Under the pieces are notes generated by a model. That model was not told the origin of the DNA. It saw only the letters and a list, made by a program, of their open reading frames with translations, and did not search any database. 64,000 nucleotides of DNA from Aliigemmobacter aestuarii. GTDB lineage: Bacteria; Pseudomonadota; Alphaproteobacteria; Rhodobacterales; Rhodobacteraceae. This document shows positions 8,263-17,838 of this stretch, piece by piece. The stretch's first letter is position 1. Each line of letters starts with the position of its first letter. A program made the translations under genes and the position numbers. The stretch lies in NCBI RefSeq assembly GCF_004799285.1, contig NZ_SSND01000004.1, positions 248,001-312,000 of the forward strand. The letters run 5' to 3'.

Positions 8263-9134
8263 TGGAAAAGACACAGAACAACAAGGCCTGGTTCCTGGTC
8301 CTGCCGGTGCTGGTGATCGTGGCCTTCTCGGCGGTCATCCCGCTGATGACGGTGGTCAACTATTCGGTCAACGATACCTTCGGCAACAACCAGTTCTTCT
8401 GGGCCGGGCTGGAATGGTTCGAGGAAATGGTCACATCGAACCGCCTGCACGAGGCGCTTGGCCGGCAGATCCTGTTTTCGGCCATCATCCTGGCCATCGA
8501 GGTGCCGCTGGGGATCTATATCGCGCTCAACATGCCCAAGAGCGGCTTCTGGGCCTCTGTCTGCCTTGTCCTGATGGCCCTGCCGCTGCTCATTCCGTTC
8601 AACGTCGTCGGCACCATCTGGCAGATCTTCGGGCGGGTCGATATCGGGCTTCTGGGGCATTACCTGGCGGAACTCGGGATCGACTACAACTACACGAACG
8701 ACCCGCTTGACGCCTGGATCACGGTGATCGTGATGGATGTCTGGCACTGGACCTCGCTGGTGGCGCTGTTGTGCTATGCGGGCCTGCAATCCATCCCGAA
8801 CGCATATTATCAGGCGGCGCGCGTCGATCAGGCCAGCCGTTGGGCGGTGTTCCGCTACATCGAGCTGCCGAAGATGGCGGGTGTCCTGCTGATCGCGGTT
8901 CTTCTGCGGTTCATGGACAGCTTCATGATCTACACCGAACCTTTCGTCGTTACCGGCGGCGGACCGGGCAATTCCACCACGTTCCTGTCGATCGACCTGG
9001 TGAAGATGGCGGTCGGCCAGTTCGATCTCGGGCCCGCGGCCGCCTTCTCGATCATGTACTTCCTCGTGATCCTGCTGGTCAGCTGGGTCTTCTACACGGT
9101 GATGACCAATCTCGACAAAGAGGAGGGCAAGTAA
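8262..9134 (+). CDS. glpP: Glycerol ABC transporter permease 1
   Basis: A 290-residue binding-protein-dependent permease with six predicted membrane segments. The EAA-type loop is near residues 185-205 (YYQAARVDQASRWAVFRYIELP), where the coupling helix contacts the ATPases. It starts with ATG overlapping the glpT stop and is followed one base later by glpQ. A close paralog lies at 14935-15789. Role: inner-membrane half of the glycerol channel. Confidence 0.9.
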   Translation: MEKTQNNKAWFLVLPVLVIVAFSAVIPLMTVVNYSVNDTFGNNQFFWAGLEWFEEMVTSNRLHEALGRQILFSAIILAIEVPLGIYIALNMPKSGFWASVCLVLMALPLLIPFNVVGTIWQIFGRVDIGLLGHYLAELGIDYNYTNDPLDAWITVIVMDVWHWTSLVALLCYAGLQSIPNAYYQAARVDQASRWAVFRYIELPKMAGVLLIAVLLRFMDSFMIYTEPFVVTGGGPGNSTTFLSIDLVKMAVGQFDLGPAAAFSIMYFLVILLVSWVFYTVMTNLDKEEGK

Positions 9135-9135
9135 C

Positions 9136-9939
9136 ATGCGCCTGCGCGGCTCCGCCCTGGTAATGACGCTTTACCTGCTGTTCCTGCTGATCCCGATCTA
9201 TTGGCTCGTGAACATGAGCTTCAAGACCAATACCGAGATCACCTCGACCTTCACCCTGTTTCCCGCCGATTTCACGATCCGCAACTATGTCACGATCCTC
9301 ACCGATCCCAGCTGGTACATGGGGTATGTGAATTCCATCATCTATGTGGTGATGAACACGGTGATCTCGATCACCGTGGCCTTGCCGGCGGCCTATGCCT
9401 TTTCGCGCTACAGCTTCATGGGGGACAAGCACCTGTTCTTCTGGTTGTTGACGAACCGGATGGCCCCGCCCGCCGTCTTCGCGCTGCCCTTCTTCCAGCT
9501 TTATTCGTCGGTCGGCCTGTTTGACACGCATATCGCCGTGGCGCTGGCGCACTGCCTGTTCAACGTGCCGCTGGCGGTCTGGATCCTTGAGGGCTTCATG
9601 CGCGGCGTGCCGAAGGAAATCGACGAAACCGCCTATATCGACGGCTACAGCTTCGGCCGGTTCTTCGTGAAGATCTTCATGCCCCTGATCGCCAGCGGCA
9701 TCGGCGTGGCGGCCTTTTTCTGCTTCATGTTCTCGTGGGTCGAACTGCTGCTGTCGCGCACGCTGACCTCGGTCAACGCGAAACCGATCGCCGCCACCAT
9801 GACGCGCACGGTTTCCGCCTCGGGGATGGACTGGGGCGTGCTGGCCGCCGCGGGGGTGCTGACCATCATCCCCGGCGCGCTGGTGATCTACTTTGTCCGC
9901 AACTACATCGCCAAGGGCTTTGCCCTGGGGAGGGTGTGA
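9136..9939 (+). CDS. glpQ: Glycerol ABC transporter permease 2
   Basis: A 267-residue MalG-like permease with six membrane segments; the EAA loop reads VPKEIDETAYIDGYSFGRFF around residue 157. It starts one base after the glpP stop, and its TGA overlaps the ATG of the next small membrane gene. It forms the second half of the glycerol channel. A paralog is at 15786-16565, sharing motifs such as LAHCLFNVPLAVWI and AAFFCFMFSWVE. Confidence 0.9.
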   Translation: MRLRGSALVMTLYLLFLLIPIYWLVNMSFKTNTEITSTFTLFPADFTIRNYVTILTDPSWYMGYVNSIIYVVMNTVISITVALPAAYAFSRYSFMGDKHLFFWLLTNRMAPPAVFALPFFQLYSSVGLFDTHIAVALAHCLFNVPLAVWILEGFMRGVPKEIDETAYIDGYSFGRFFVKIFMPLIASGIGVAAFFCFMFSWVELLLSRTLTSVNAKPIAATMTRTVSASGMDWGVLAAAGVLTIIPGALVIYFVRNYIAKGFALGRV

Positions 9940-10340
9940 TGACCTCGACCCGCTGGACCACGGTCTATCTTGTCACCGCAGGGCTTCTTGCCGCCGTCCT
10001 TGCCGGCCTGATTGCGGCCGTTCCGCGCAAGGAAGACAGCTTCGACTGGTTCGCGCCGATGATCCCGGGCGGATGGATGGCATGGACCTTTCCGGTCGCG
10101 CTGTTCTTCTACTGCATCGCCTGCCTGCTGATCCTCTTCACGTTGCTGGCGATCCGCTACCCCGAAACCCCGCGCCGCGGCGTGCTTCGCATCGAGACGA
10201 CGCGCGGCGACCGGCTGTTCATTTCCCTTCTCGGGTCGGCCTTCCTTTGCGTCGGCTGGCTCTTTGCCTTCGGCCCGCCTCTCTGGGGCGCGCTGATCTG
10301 TTGCCTGATCTATGCCGCAGCGGTGTTCCGCTGGGTGTGA
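9939..10340 (+). CDS. glpU: Small membrane protein of the glycerol ABC operon (DUF2160)
   Basis: A 133-residue protein with three or four hydrophobic segments (residues about 8-28, 48-70, 92-130). It corresponds in position and size to the conserved small membrane component between the permeases and binding protein in glpSTPQUV operons. The ATG overlaps the glpQ stop (TGATG). Its biochemical role is not established to my knowledge; it may stabilise or modulate the permease complex. Confidence 0.85.
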   Translation: MTSTRWTTVYLVTAGLLAAVLAGLIAAVPRKEDSFDWFAPMIPGGWMAWTFPVALFFYCIACLLILFTLLAIRYPETPRRGVLRIETTRGDRLFISLLGSAFLCVGWLFAFGPPLWGALICCLIYAAAVFRWV

Positions 10341-10430
10341 CCCAAGGCAAGAAAGCGCCGGGGGAGGCGGAGGCGACCCGTCCCCCCCGGCAGGACAACG
10401 ACAGGAAAACTTCACTCTGGGAGGAACACG

Positions 10431-12161
10431 ATGAGACTGAGAAAGACAACAACCGCGATGGCGCTTGCGCTGATCGCCTTCGGCTCGGCCCCGGCCTGGG
10501 CCGACATGGAGGCGGCGAAAGCCTTCCTCGACGCCGAGATCGGCGATCTGTCCACGCTCAGCCGTGCGGATCAGGAAGCCGAGATGCAGTGGTTCATCGA
10601 CGCGGCCAAGCCCTACGCGGGGATGGAGATCAAGGTCGTTTCGGAAACCATCACCACGCATGAATACGAGGCCAAGGTTCTGGCCCCGGCCTTCACCGCC
10701 ATCACCGGCATCAAGGTCACCCATGACCTGATCGGCGAAGGCGACGTGGTGGAAAAGCTGCAGACGCAGATGCAGTCGGGCGAGAACATCTATGACGCCT
10801 ACATCAACGACAGCGACCTGATCGGCACCCACTGGCGCTATCAGCAGGCCCGCAACCTGACCGACTGGATGGCGGGTGAGGGCGCGGCGGTCACCAACCC
10901 GAACCTCGACATGGCCGACTTCATCGGCCTGAAGTTCACCACCGGCCCGGATGGCAAGGTCTATCAGCTGCCTGACCAGCAGTTCGCGAACCTCTACTGG
11001 TTCCGCTATGACTGGTTCAACGACGAAAAGACCAAGGCCGACTTCAAGGAGAAATACGGCTATGATCTGGGCGTGCCGCTGAACTGGTCCGCCTACGAGG
11101 ACATCGCCGAATTCTTCACCGGTCGCGACATGTCCTATGCCGGCGGGCCTGCCTCGGGCGTGTTTGGCAACATGGACTATGGCAAGAAGGACCCCTCTCT
11201 GGGCTGGCGCTATACCGATGCCTGGATGTCGATGGCCGGCATGGGGGATGTGGGCGAACCCAACGGCCTGCCGGTCGACGAATGGGGCATCCGCGTGAAC
11301 GAGAACTCGCAGCCCGTCGGCTCTTGCGTGGCGCGGGGCGGTGCGACGAACGACGCGGCGGCGGTCTATGCCGTGACCAAGGCGATCGAGTGGCTGCAGA
11401 AGTTCACGCCCCCGGAAGCCCAGGGCATGACCTTCGGCGAGGCCGGTCCGGTTCCGGCGCAGGGAAACATCGCCCAGCAGATGTTCTGGTACACCGCCTT
11501 CACCGCCGACATGGTCAAGGAAGGCCTGCCCGTGATGAACGACGACGGCACGCCGAAGTGGCGCATGGCCCCGTCGCCGCACGGCGCCTACTGGCAGGAC
11601 GGCATGAAGGTGGGCTATCAGGACGCCGGTTCCTGGACGCTGATGCAGTCCACCCCGGTGGACCGGGCACAGGCCGCATGGCTTTACGCCCAGTTCGTCA
11701 CTTCGAAGACCGTCGACGTGAAGAAGTCGCATGTCGGCCTGACCTTCATCCGTGAGTCGACCATCCAGCATGACAGCTTCACCGAACGTGCGCCGAAGCT
11801 GGGCGGCCTGGTGGAATTCTACCGCAGCCCGGCCCGCGTGCAGTGGTCGCCCACCGGCACCAACGTTCCGGACTATCCGAAGCTGGCACAGCTGTGGTGG
11901 CAGAACATCGGCGACGCCATGTCGGGGGCCAAGACCCCGCAGGAGGCGCTGGATGCGCTGTGCGAAGAGCAGGAGAAGGTGCTGGAGCGTCTGGAACGCG
12001 CCGGTGTCCAGGGCGACATCGGGCCGAAGCTGAACGAACCCCAGGACCCGCAGTACTGGATCGACCAGCCCGGCGCGCCCGTCGGCAAGCTCGACAACGA
12101 AAAGCCCGCCGGCGAGACCATCTCGTATGACGAGCTGATCAAGTCCTGGCAGCAGGGCTGA
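10431..12161 (+). CDS. glpV: Glycerol ABC transporter substrate-binding protein
   Basis: A 576-residue periplasmic binding protein. The N-terminus MRLRKTTTAMALALIAFG, ending in PAWA before DMEAA, is a clear Sec signal peptide. The mature chain is long for a sugar-type binding protein, as is usual for this glycerol family. A GGGAGGA site precedes the ATG. It is the last gene of the operon: a strong hairpin terminator follows 12 bases after the stop. Binds glycerol in the periplasm by homology. Confidence 0.9.
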   Translation: MRLRKTTTAMALALIAFGSAPAWADMEAAKAFLDAEIGDLSTLSRADQEAEMQWFIDAAKPYAGMEIKVVSETITTHEYEAKVLAPAFTAITGIKVTHDLIGEGDVVEKLQTQMQSGENIYDAYINDSDLIGTHWRYQQARNLTDWMAGEGAAVTNPNLDMADFIGLKFTTGPDGKVYQLPDQQFANLYWFRYDWFNDEKTKADFKEKYGYDLGVPLNWSAYEDIAEFFTGRDMSYAGGPASGVFGNMDYGKKDPSLGWRYTDAWMSMAGMGDVGEPNGLPVDEWGIRVNENSQPVGSCVARGGATNDAAAVYAVTKAIEWLQKFTPPEAQGMTFGEAGPVPAQGNIAQQMFWYTAFTADMVKEGLPVMNDDGTPKWRMAPSPHGAYWQDGMKVGYQDAGSWTLMQSTPVDRAQAAWLYAQFVTSKTVDVKKSHVGLTFIRESTIQHDSFTERAPKLGGLVEFYRSPARVQWSPTGTNVPDYPKLAQLWWQNIGDAMSGAKTPQEALDALCEEQEKVLERLERAGVQGDIGPKLNEPQDPQYWIDQPGAPVGKLDNEKPAGETISYDELIKSWQQG

Positions 12162-12173
12162 TCCGGTGACATT

Positions 12174-12201
12174 GGGGCGGGCGCGGATCGGCGCCCGCCC
12201 C
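12174..12201 (+). terminator. Rho-independent terminator after glpV
   Basis: Perfect 11-bp stem GGGGCGGGCGC/GCGCCCGCCCC with a six-base loop, followed by a T-rich run (ATTCCTTCTTTCCC). It separates the transport operon from glpK. Confidence 0.85.
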
Positions 12202-12327
12202 ATTCCTTCTTTCCCGTGAAGATGCCCGCGCGGCCGACCCGATCGCCGCTTGCGTCCCGGCCCCTGTCCGGGTGACTGTCTGCACCGGCAAGAAGAAACG
12301 ACCACGGACGGAAAGACCGGTGACAGC

Positions 12328-13812
12328 ATGACCCACATCCTCGCCATCGATCAGGGCACCACCTCGTCGCGCGCCATCCTGTTCGACGCCTCGCTGAAGG
12401 TGCGCGCCATCGCGCAAGAGGAATTCCCGCAGCATTACCCCGCCTCCGGCTGGGTGGAACACGACCCCGCCGACCTGTGGTCCACCGTGGCGGGCACCGC
12501 CCGCGCCGCGATCGAGAAGGCGGGCATCCGCGCCACCGACATCGCCGCGATCGGCATCACCAACCAGCGCGAGACCACCCTGATCTGGGACCGCACCACG
12601 GGCGAGCCGATCCACCGCGCCATCGTCTGGCAGGATCGCCGCACCGCCGACACCTGCGCCGCGCTGAAGGCCGCGGGGCACGAGCCGATGATCACAGCGC
12701 GCACCGGCCTTCTGCTGGATCCCTATTTCTCGGGCACCAAGATCAAGTGGCTGCTGGACAACGTGCCGGGCGCGCGCGACCGGGCGCGGAAGGGGGAACT
12801 GGCCTTCGGGACGGTCGATACCTTCCTGATCTGGAAGCTGACCGGCGGGCGGGTCCATGCCACCGATGCGACCAACGCCGCGCGGACACTGATCTACAAC
12901 ATCGCGACCGGCGACTGGGATGCCGAGATCTGCGCGCTTCTGGACATCCCGATGTCGCTCCTGCCCGAGGTGAAGGATTGCGCGGCCGATTTCGGCGCGA
13001 CGCGGCCCGATCTTTTCGGCCGCGAGATCCCCATCCTCGGCGTCGCGGGCGACCAGCAGGCGGCGACCGTGGGCCAGGCCTGCTTTGCGCCGGGGATGAT
13101 GAAATCGACCTACGGCACGGGCTGTTTCGCGCTTCTGAACACCGGGGCCGACATGGTGCCCTCGCAAAACCGGCTTCTGACGACCATCGCCTACCGGCTG
13201 GACGGAAAGACGACCTATGCGCTTGAGGGGTCTATATTCATCGCGGGGGCGGTCGTGCAGTGGCTGCGCGACGGGCTGAAGATCATCCGCGAGGCGCGCG
13301 AAACCCATCCGCTTGCCGATGCGGCCGACCCCGCGCAGGATGTGGTTCTGGTTCCGGCCTTCACCGGCCTTGGCGCGCCCTACTGGCGGCCCGATTGCCG
13401 GGGCGCGGTCTTTGGCCTGACCCGCAATTCCGGCCCTGCCGAACTGGCCCGCGCGGCGCTGGAAAGCGTGGGCTACCAGACCCGCGACCTGCTGGAGGCG
13501 ATGCGGTCGGACTGGGGGGCGGCGGCCGAAGGCATCCTGCGTGTCGATGGCGGGATGACGGCCAGCGACTGGGCGATGCAGTTCCTGTCGGACATCCTCG
13601 GCGCGCCGGTCGATCGTCCCGTCGTGACCGAGACAACCGCCCTTGGCGCGGCCTATCTGGCGGGCCTGAAGGCCGGGATCTGCCCCGCGCCGGACGAATT
13701 CCAGAAGACCTGGGCGCTGGAACGGCGATTCACCCCGACGATGGACGCGACGACGCGCGACGCGAAATACGCCCGCTGGGGTCGCGCCGTTGCCGCGACG
13801 ATGACGGTATGA
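12328..13812 (+). CDS. glpK: Glycerol kinase
   Basis: A 494-residue FGGY kinase that phosphorylates imported glycerol to the substrate of GlpD. It opens with [17 protein letters not shown], the phosphate-binding loop, and contains GWVEHD, TNQRETT and the C-terminal FGGY signature region ([11 protein letters not shown]). ATG at 12328 is chosen because the longer frame starting at 12250 runs back toward the terminator. The TGA overlaps the start of the alcohol dehydrogenase, so glpK begins a second operon of the glycerol regulon. Confidence 0.96.
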   Translation: MTHILAIDQGTTSSRAILFDASLKVRAIAQEEFPQHYPASGWVEHDPADLWSTVAGTARAAIEKAGIRATDIAAIGITNQRETTLIWDRTTGEPIHRAIVWQDRRTADTCAALKAAGHEPMITARTGLLLDPYFSGTKIKWLLDNVPGARDRARKGELAFGTVDTFLIWKLTGGRVHATDATNAARTLIYNIATGDWDAEICALLDIPMSLLPEVKDCAADFGATRPDLFGREIPILGVAGDQQAATVGQACFAPGMMKSTYGTGCFALLNTGADMVPSQNRLLTTIAYRLDGKTTYALEGSIFIAGAVVQWLRDGLKIIREARETHPLADAADPAQDVVLVPAFTGLGAPYWRPDCRGAVFGLTRNSGPAELARAALESVGYQTRDLLEAMRSDWGAAAEGILRVDGGMTASDWAMQFLSDILGAPVDRPVVTETTALGAAYLAGLKAGICPAPDEFQKTWALERRFTPTMDATTRDAKYARWGRAVAATMTV

Positions 13813-14948
13813 CCCCCTTTGCCGTCGCCATGCCCGCCCGCATCCTGTTCGGGCGGGGCGAGGCCGCCCGCGCCCCCGGCCTGATCCGCGGCTTCGGGAC
13901 GCGCGGGATCATCGTCCACGGGGCGACGCCCGCGCGCGCGGCCTGGCTGGTCGCGGCGCTGCGGGCGGAAGGGGCCGAAACGCTTGCGCTGTCCTGTCCG
14001 GGTGAACCGGACCTGCCCATGCTGGAGGCCGCCCTGGCCACCGCGCGGCCTTTCGGGGTGGAATGGGTGGTGGCCCTGGGGGGCGGCGCGGCGCTTGACC
14101 TTGGCAAGGCGCTGGCGGGCCTTCTGCCGGCCAGGGGCGGCCCGATGGACCATCTTGAAGTCGTCGGCCGTGCCTTGCCGCTGACCGACCCGCCGCTGCC
14201 CTTCATCGCGTTGCCCACGACCTCCGGAACCGGGGCCGAAGCCACGAAGAACGCCGTGATCGGCCTGCCGGAACATGGCCGCAAGGTTTCCCTGCGCGAT
14301 GACCGGATGGTGGCGCGGCTTGCCATCGTGGACCCGGCGCTGACCGACGGCACCCCGCGCGCCGTCACGCTGGCCTCGGGGCTGGATGCCGTCACGCAGG
14401 TGATCGAACCCTTCGTTTCGGCGAAGGCCACGCCCTTCACCGACGCGATCACCGCCCCCGCCATCCCGCGCGGGCTGCAGGCCCTGCACCGGCTGATGGC
14501 GGGCGAAGACCCGGCCGCGCGCGACGATCTCGCCTGGGTCAGCCTGTCGGGCGGGATTGCCCTTGCCAACGCGGGCCTTGGCGCGGTGCACGGCCTTGCG
14601 GGCGTGATCGGCGGGCTTTGTCCGGCGCCCCACGGGGCGATCTGCGGCGCGCTTCTGGGGCCGATCCTGCGCTGCAACCGGACGCGGGCCGGGGGCGAGA
14701 CCGCCGACCGGCTCGATGCGGTGTTCGGCCATATCGCGACGATCCTCGGAGGCGCGGCCGCCGATGCGCCCGAAACGCTGGCGGCATGGGCCCGCGCTGC
14801 CGGTCTGCCCGGCCTGCGCGACCTTGGCCTATCGCCCGGCCTGCATGACCGGGTGGCGCGCGATGCGCTGTCATCGTCGTCGATGAAGGGCAACCCCGTC
14901 GCGCTGCCGGTCGCAGACCTGATGGGCGCCCTTGATGCCGCCGCATGA
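13809..14948 (+). CDS. Iron-containing (class III) alcohol dehydrogenase family protein
   Basis: A 379-residue Fe-ADH fold enzyme: NAD(P) motif [13 protein letters not shown] near residues 91-103, [11 protein letters not shown] near 136-146. Of the four usual metal ligands Asp193, His261 and His275 are present, but the second position is Gln197 (DAVTQVIE instead of DAxTHxIE). It overlaps glpK by four bases and the next permease by 14. Oxidation of glycerol or a related polyol/aldehyde is plausible from context, yet the substrate is unknown; maleylacetate-reductase-like activity is another possibility of the fold. Confidence 0.8.
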   Translation: MTPFAVAMPARILFGRGEAARAPGLIRGFGTRGIIVHGATPARAAWLVAALRAEGAETLALSCPGEPDLPMLEAALATARPFGVEWVVALGGGAALDLGKALAGLLPARGGPMDHLEVVGRALPLTDPPLPFIALPTTSGTGAEATKNAVIGLPEHGRKVSLRDDRMVARLAIVDPALTDGTPRAVTLASGLDAVTQVIEPFVSAKATPFTDAITAPAIPRGLQALHRLMAGEDPAARDDLAWVSLSGGIALANAGLGAVHGLAGVIGGLCPAPHGAICGALLGPILRCNRTRAGGETADRLDAVFGHIATILGGAAADAPETLAAWARAAGLPGLRDLGLSPGLHDRVARDALSSSSMKGNPVALPVADLMGALDAAA

Positions 14949-15789
14949 CAACCGCGCATGGCTGCTGTTGCTGCCTGCGGTCATCCTGCTTCTGGTGGTC
15001 GGCGTCCTGCCGCTTCTGGCGGTGGTCAACTATGGCTTCCACGACATCTTCACGCTGAGCGACGTGCATTGGGTCGGGCTTGAATGGTTCGCCGACATCC
15101 TCGGTTCGGACCGCTTCCTTGCCTCGCTTGGCCGCAGCATGCTGTTTTCCGCGCTGGTGCTGTCAATCCAGGTTCCGCTGGGGATCGGGGTGGCGCTGCT
15201 GTTGCTGCACTACCGGCGGCGGGCGGTCTGGGGGCTGATGCTTTGCGCCCTGCCGCTGGTGGTGCCGTGGAACATGATCCCGATGCTCTGGCTTGGCCTG
15301 ATCGACAGCCGCGCCGGACTTCTGGGGCCGTGGCTTGCCGGCGTCGGGTTCGACCACAAGTTCACCGCGCTGCACACATGGGTATTGATCCTCGTGATGG
15401 ATACCTGGCACTGGCTGGGCCTTGTCGTCGTGCTGTCCTATGCCGCGTTGTCCTCGATCCCGCCCGCGTTCCGGCAGGCCGCGGCGATCGACGGCGCCTC
15501 CCGTTGGGCGCTGTTCCGCTTCATCGAACTGCCCCGCCTTGCGGGCGCGCTGTCGATCGTCTTCCTCTTGCGCTTTGTCGACAGCTTCATGATCTATACC
15601 GAGGCCTTCGCCATCAACGCGGGCGGGCCGCAGGATGCCACGCGCTTCCTGTCGATCGAACTGGGCGAAGAGATCAAGGGCTTTTCCTATGGCCAGGCCG
15701 CCGCGCGCGCCACGCTTTACCTGCTGATCGTGCTGGCGGTCGTCTGGGCCTTCGTCGTCGCCACGCGCCGGCAGGACGCGCGCCCATGA
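14935..15789 (+). CDS. ABC transporter permease, GlpP paralog
   Basis: A 284-residue six-helix permease aligning with GlpP along its length (GLEWFADIL, VPLGIGVAL, MDTWHWLGLVVVLSYA, DSFMIYTEAF). ATG at 14935 lies inside the end of the alcohol dehydrogenase gene; TTG at 14932 is a less likely start. The EAA loop (FRQAAAIDGASRWALFRFIELP) is intact, so it should couple to an ATPase. No ATPase or binding protein gene accompanies it; it may borrow GlpS/GlpT and GlpV, or serve a different substrate. Confidence 0.85.
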   Translation: MPPHDNRAWLLLLPAVILLLVVGVLPLLAVVNYGFHDIFTLSDVHWVGLEWFADILGSDRFLASLGRSMLFSALVLSIQVPLGIGVALLLLHYRRRAVWGLMLCALPLVVPWNMIPMLWLGLIDSRAGLLGPWLAGVGFDHKFTALHTWVLILVMDTWHWLGLVVVLSYAALSSIPPAFRQAAAIDGASRWALFRFIELPRLAGALSIVFLLRFVDSFMIYTEAFAINAGGPQDATRFLSIELGEEIKGFSYGQAAARATLYLLIVLAVVWAFVVATRRQDARP

Positions 15790-16565
15790 TCCGCGCCGCC
15801 GCCCTTGTCCTTCTCGCCGTCTTCATCCTGCTGCCGCTTGCGCAGGCCTTCATGCTGAGCCTGACGGCGACCCTGCCGAAGGAGGGCGTCGCCGAAGGCA
15901 GCATGGGCCTGATGAACTATGCCGCCGTCCTTGCCTCGGCCGACCTGCGGGCGGCGATGGCGAACTCGGCGGTCTATGTCATCCTGAACGTGATCCTCAG
16001 CATCGGCCTCGGCCTGCCCGCGGCCTATGCGCTGGCGCGCTGCAGCTTTGTCGGCGACCGGCATTTCATGCTGTTGATGCTGGTCTTCCGCCTGACGCCG
16101 CCGGTCGTGCTGTCCCTGCCGATCTTCATCCTGTTCTCGAAGCTCGGCCTGGTGAACTCGCCCGTGGGGATCGCGCTGGTCCATTGCCTGTTCAACCTGC
16201 CGGTGGCGATCTGGATCATGGAAAGCTTCATCCGGGCGGTGCCGCGCGAACTGGATGAAACCGCCTTTCTGGACGGACATTCGGGCCTGTCGTTCTTTTT
16301 CCGCCACCTGATCCCGGAAATTGCGCCGGGGATCGGGGTCGCGGCCTTCTTCTGTTTCATTTTCAGTTGGGTCGAGGTCGTCTTTGCCCGTATCCTGACG
16401 GTGACGGCGGGCAAGCCGATCACCATGGCGATCAACGCGATGTTCAGCTTCCAGACCGACATCGGCATGGTCATGGCCATGACGTGCCTGTCGCTGATGC
16501 CGGGGCTGGCGATGATCTGGCTGGTCCGAAACCATCTGGCGCGGGGGTTCACCCTGCGTGCCTGA
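15786..16565 (+). CDS. ABC transporter permease, GlpQ paralog
   Basis: A 259-residue MalG-like permease starting at ATG 15786, overlapping the previous gene by four bases. It shares VHCLFNLPVAIWIMESF, VPRELDETAFLDGHSG and AAFFCFIFSWVEVV with GlpQ. Together with the preceding gene it forms a complete permease pair. Longer in-frame readings upstream overlap the previous permease and are rejected. It ends the operon before a GlxA-type regulator. Confidence 0.85.
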   Translation: MIRAAALVLLAVFILLPLAQAFMLSLTATLPKEGVAEGSMGLMNYAAVLASADLRAAMANSAVYVILNVILSIGLGLPAAYALARCSFVGDRHFMLLMLVFRLTPPVVLSLPIFILFSKLGLVNSPVGIALVHCLFNLPVAIWIMESFIRAVPRELDETAFLDGHSGLSFFFRHLIPEIAPGIGVAAFFCFIFSWVEVVFARILTVTAGKPITMAINAMFSFQTDIGMVMAMTCLSLMPGLAMIWLVRNHLARGFTLRA

Positions 16566-16728
16566 GCCTTTTGCGGGCCCGAGCCGTTTGGGGGCCGCAT
16601 CGGTGCCGATTGCCGCCATGCCGGGCGGTCCTTTGCCCCGGCTTGCGGTTATGCTAGATTCGCGCGTCGGGCGGCATCCCGCGACCCTGTCGCGGCAACC
16701 GACCCTAAGGGAGTCGGACACCGGAAAG

Positions 16729-17739
16729 ATGCAGGTCGAAAAACAGCCCCTGATCCCGCATGGCGCGGCCTTCTTCCAGACCTCGAACCGCGAGGCCCGG
16801 ACGCGGCACTTTGCCTTTCTGCTGTGCCCCTCGTTCACGCTTCTGGCCTTCGCCTCGGCGCTGGAGCCGCTCCGGATCGCCAACCAGCTGTCGCAGCGGC
16901 CGCTTTACGACTGGACGACGCGTTCGGCGGATGGCGCGCCCGTGATCAGTTCCTGCGGCGTCAGCGTGGGCGTGGACGGGCCGCAGGCGGACCTTGACCG
17001 CGACGTGATCCTGATGGTCTGCGCGGGCAACCGGCCCGAGGCGGCGGGCGCGCGCGCCGTGGTGTCGGCCGTCACGCGGCATTTCCGCCACGGCGGGCGC
17101 ATCGGCGGGCTTTGCACCGGGCCGATCGCGCTGGCGCGGGCGGGGCTGCTGAAGGGTCGGCGCTTTACCCTGCACTGGGAAAACCAGCCCGCCTTCCGCG
17201 AGAATTTCCCCGACCTGGACCCCAGCGAGAACAAGTTCGAGATCGACGACCGCGTGCTGACCTGCGGCGGCGGGGCGGCGGCGACCGACATGATGCTTGA
17301 GGTGATCGCGCAGGAACATGGCGAGGCCTTCGCGGCGATGGTGTCTGACATGTGCCTGCGCCGCGTGTCGGTCGGGCGCGACCTGCCGCAGCGCTCGCCG
17401 ATTTCGGCCGTGGCGCAGACGCGCAATCCGGGCCTTGCGGCGATCGTGGAGCTGATGAAGCGGCACCGCGAGGACCCGCTGTCGATGGACGAACTGGCCG
17501 AACGGGTGGGATATTCCCGGCGGCATGTGGAACGGCTGTTCCTGTCGACCCTCGGCCAGCCGCCGGCGCGGTTTTATCTGAACCTGCGGCTGGATCATGC
17601 CCGCAACCTTCTGGCCAGCACCGACCTGAGCCTTGCCGAGGTCGCGGCGGCCTGCGGGTTTTCCTCGACCTCGCATTTCTCGAAATCCTTCGTGCGCCGC
17701 TTCGGCACGCCGCCAAGCCGGGTGCATTGCCGACTTTAG
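16729..17739 (+). CDS. GlxA-family AraC-type transcriptional regulator (DJ-1/PfpI-like sensor domain)
   Basis: A 336-residue regulator. The N-terminal DJ-1/PfpI-like domain (about residues 20-190; GGLCTGPIALARAGLL at its nucleophile region) precedes an AraC/XylS double HTH (about 230-330; MDELAERVGYSRRHVERLF and LSLAEVAAACGFSSTSHFSKSF). This architecture is that of quaternary-amine regulators such as GbdR/CdhR. ATG 16729 is preferred over the frame start 16558, which overlaps the permease end. It probably controls the adjacent alcohol dehydrogenase-permease operon; effector unknown. Confidence 0.82.
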   Translation: MQVEKQPLIPHGAAFFQTSNREARTRHFAFLLCPSFTLLAFASALEPLRIANQLSQRPLYDWTTRSADGAPVISSCGVSVGVDGPQADLDRDVILMVCAGNRPEAAGARAVVSAVTRHFRHGGRIGGLCTGPIALARAGLLKGRRFTLHWENQPAFRENFPDLDPSENKFEIDDRVLTCGGGAAATDMMLEVIAQEHGEAFAAMVSDMCLRRVSVGRDLPQRSPISAVAQTRNPGLAAIVELMKRHREDPLSMDELAERVGYSRRHVERLFLSTLGQPPARFYLNLRLDHARNLLASTDLSLAEVAAACGFSSTSHFSKSFVRRFGTPPSRVHCRL

Positions 17740-17770
17740 GCCACGGCGGGGCCGATTTCGCGGCCCGGCA

Positions 17771-17784
17771 TTGACGCAAGTCAA
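17771..17784. promoter_or_regulatory. FNR/Nnr-type box upstream of nnrS
   Basis: Perfect palindrome TTGAC-GCAA-GTCAA. Its centre is 61 bases before the NnrS start, and a weak -10-like CAAGAT falls at the spacing of a class II (-41.5) promoter. Confidence 0.75.
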
Positions 17785-17838
17785 GTCGCCCCGCCCCGAG
17801 CCTCGCAAGATGGGCGAAGGTAGGAACGGGAGCGCCGG

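Noticed and set aside
9903-12347. 814-codon minus-strand frame opposite glpU-glpV
   Set aside because: Antisense of a signal-peptide-bearing binding protein; composition reflects GC skew only.
14935-16565. Second permease pair as decayed duplicates of glpPQ
   Set aside because: Both frames are intact with conserved EAA loops and coupled start/stop overlaps.
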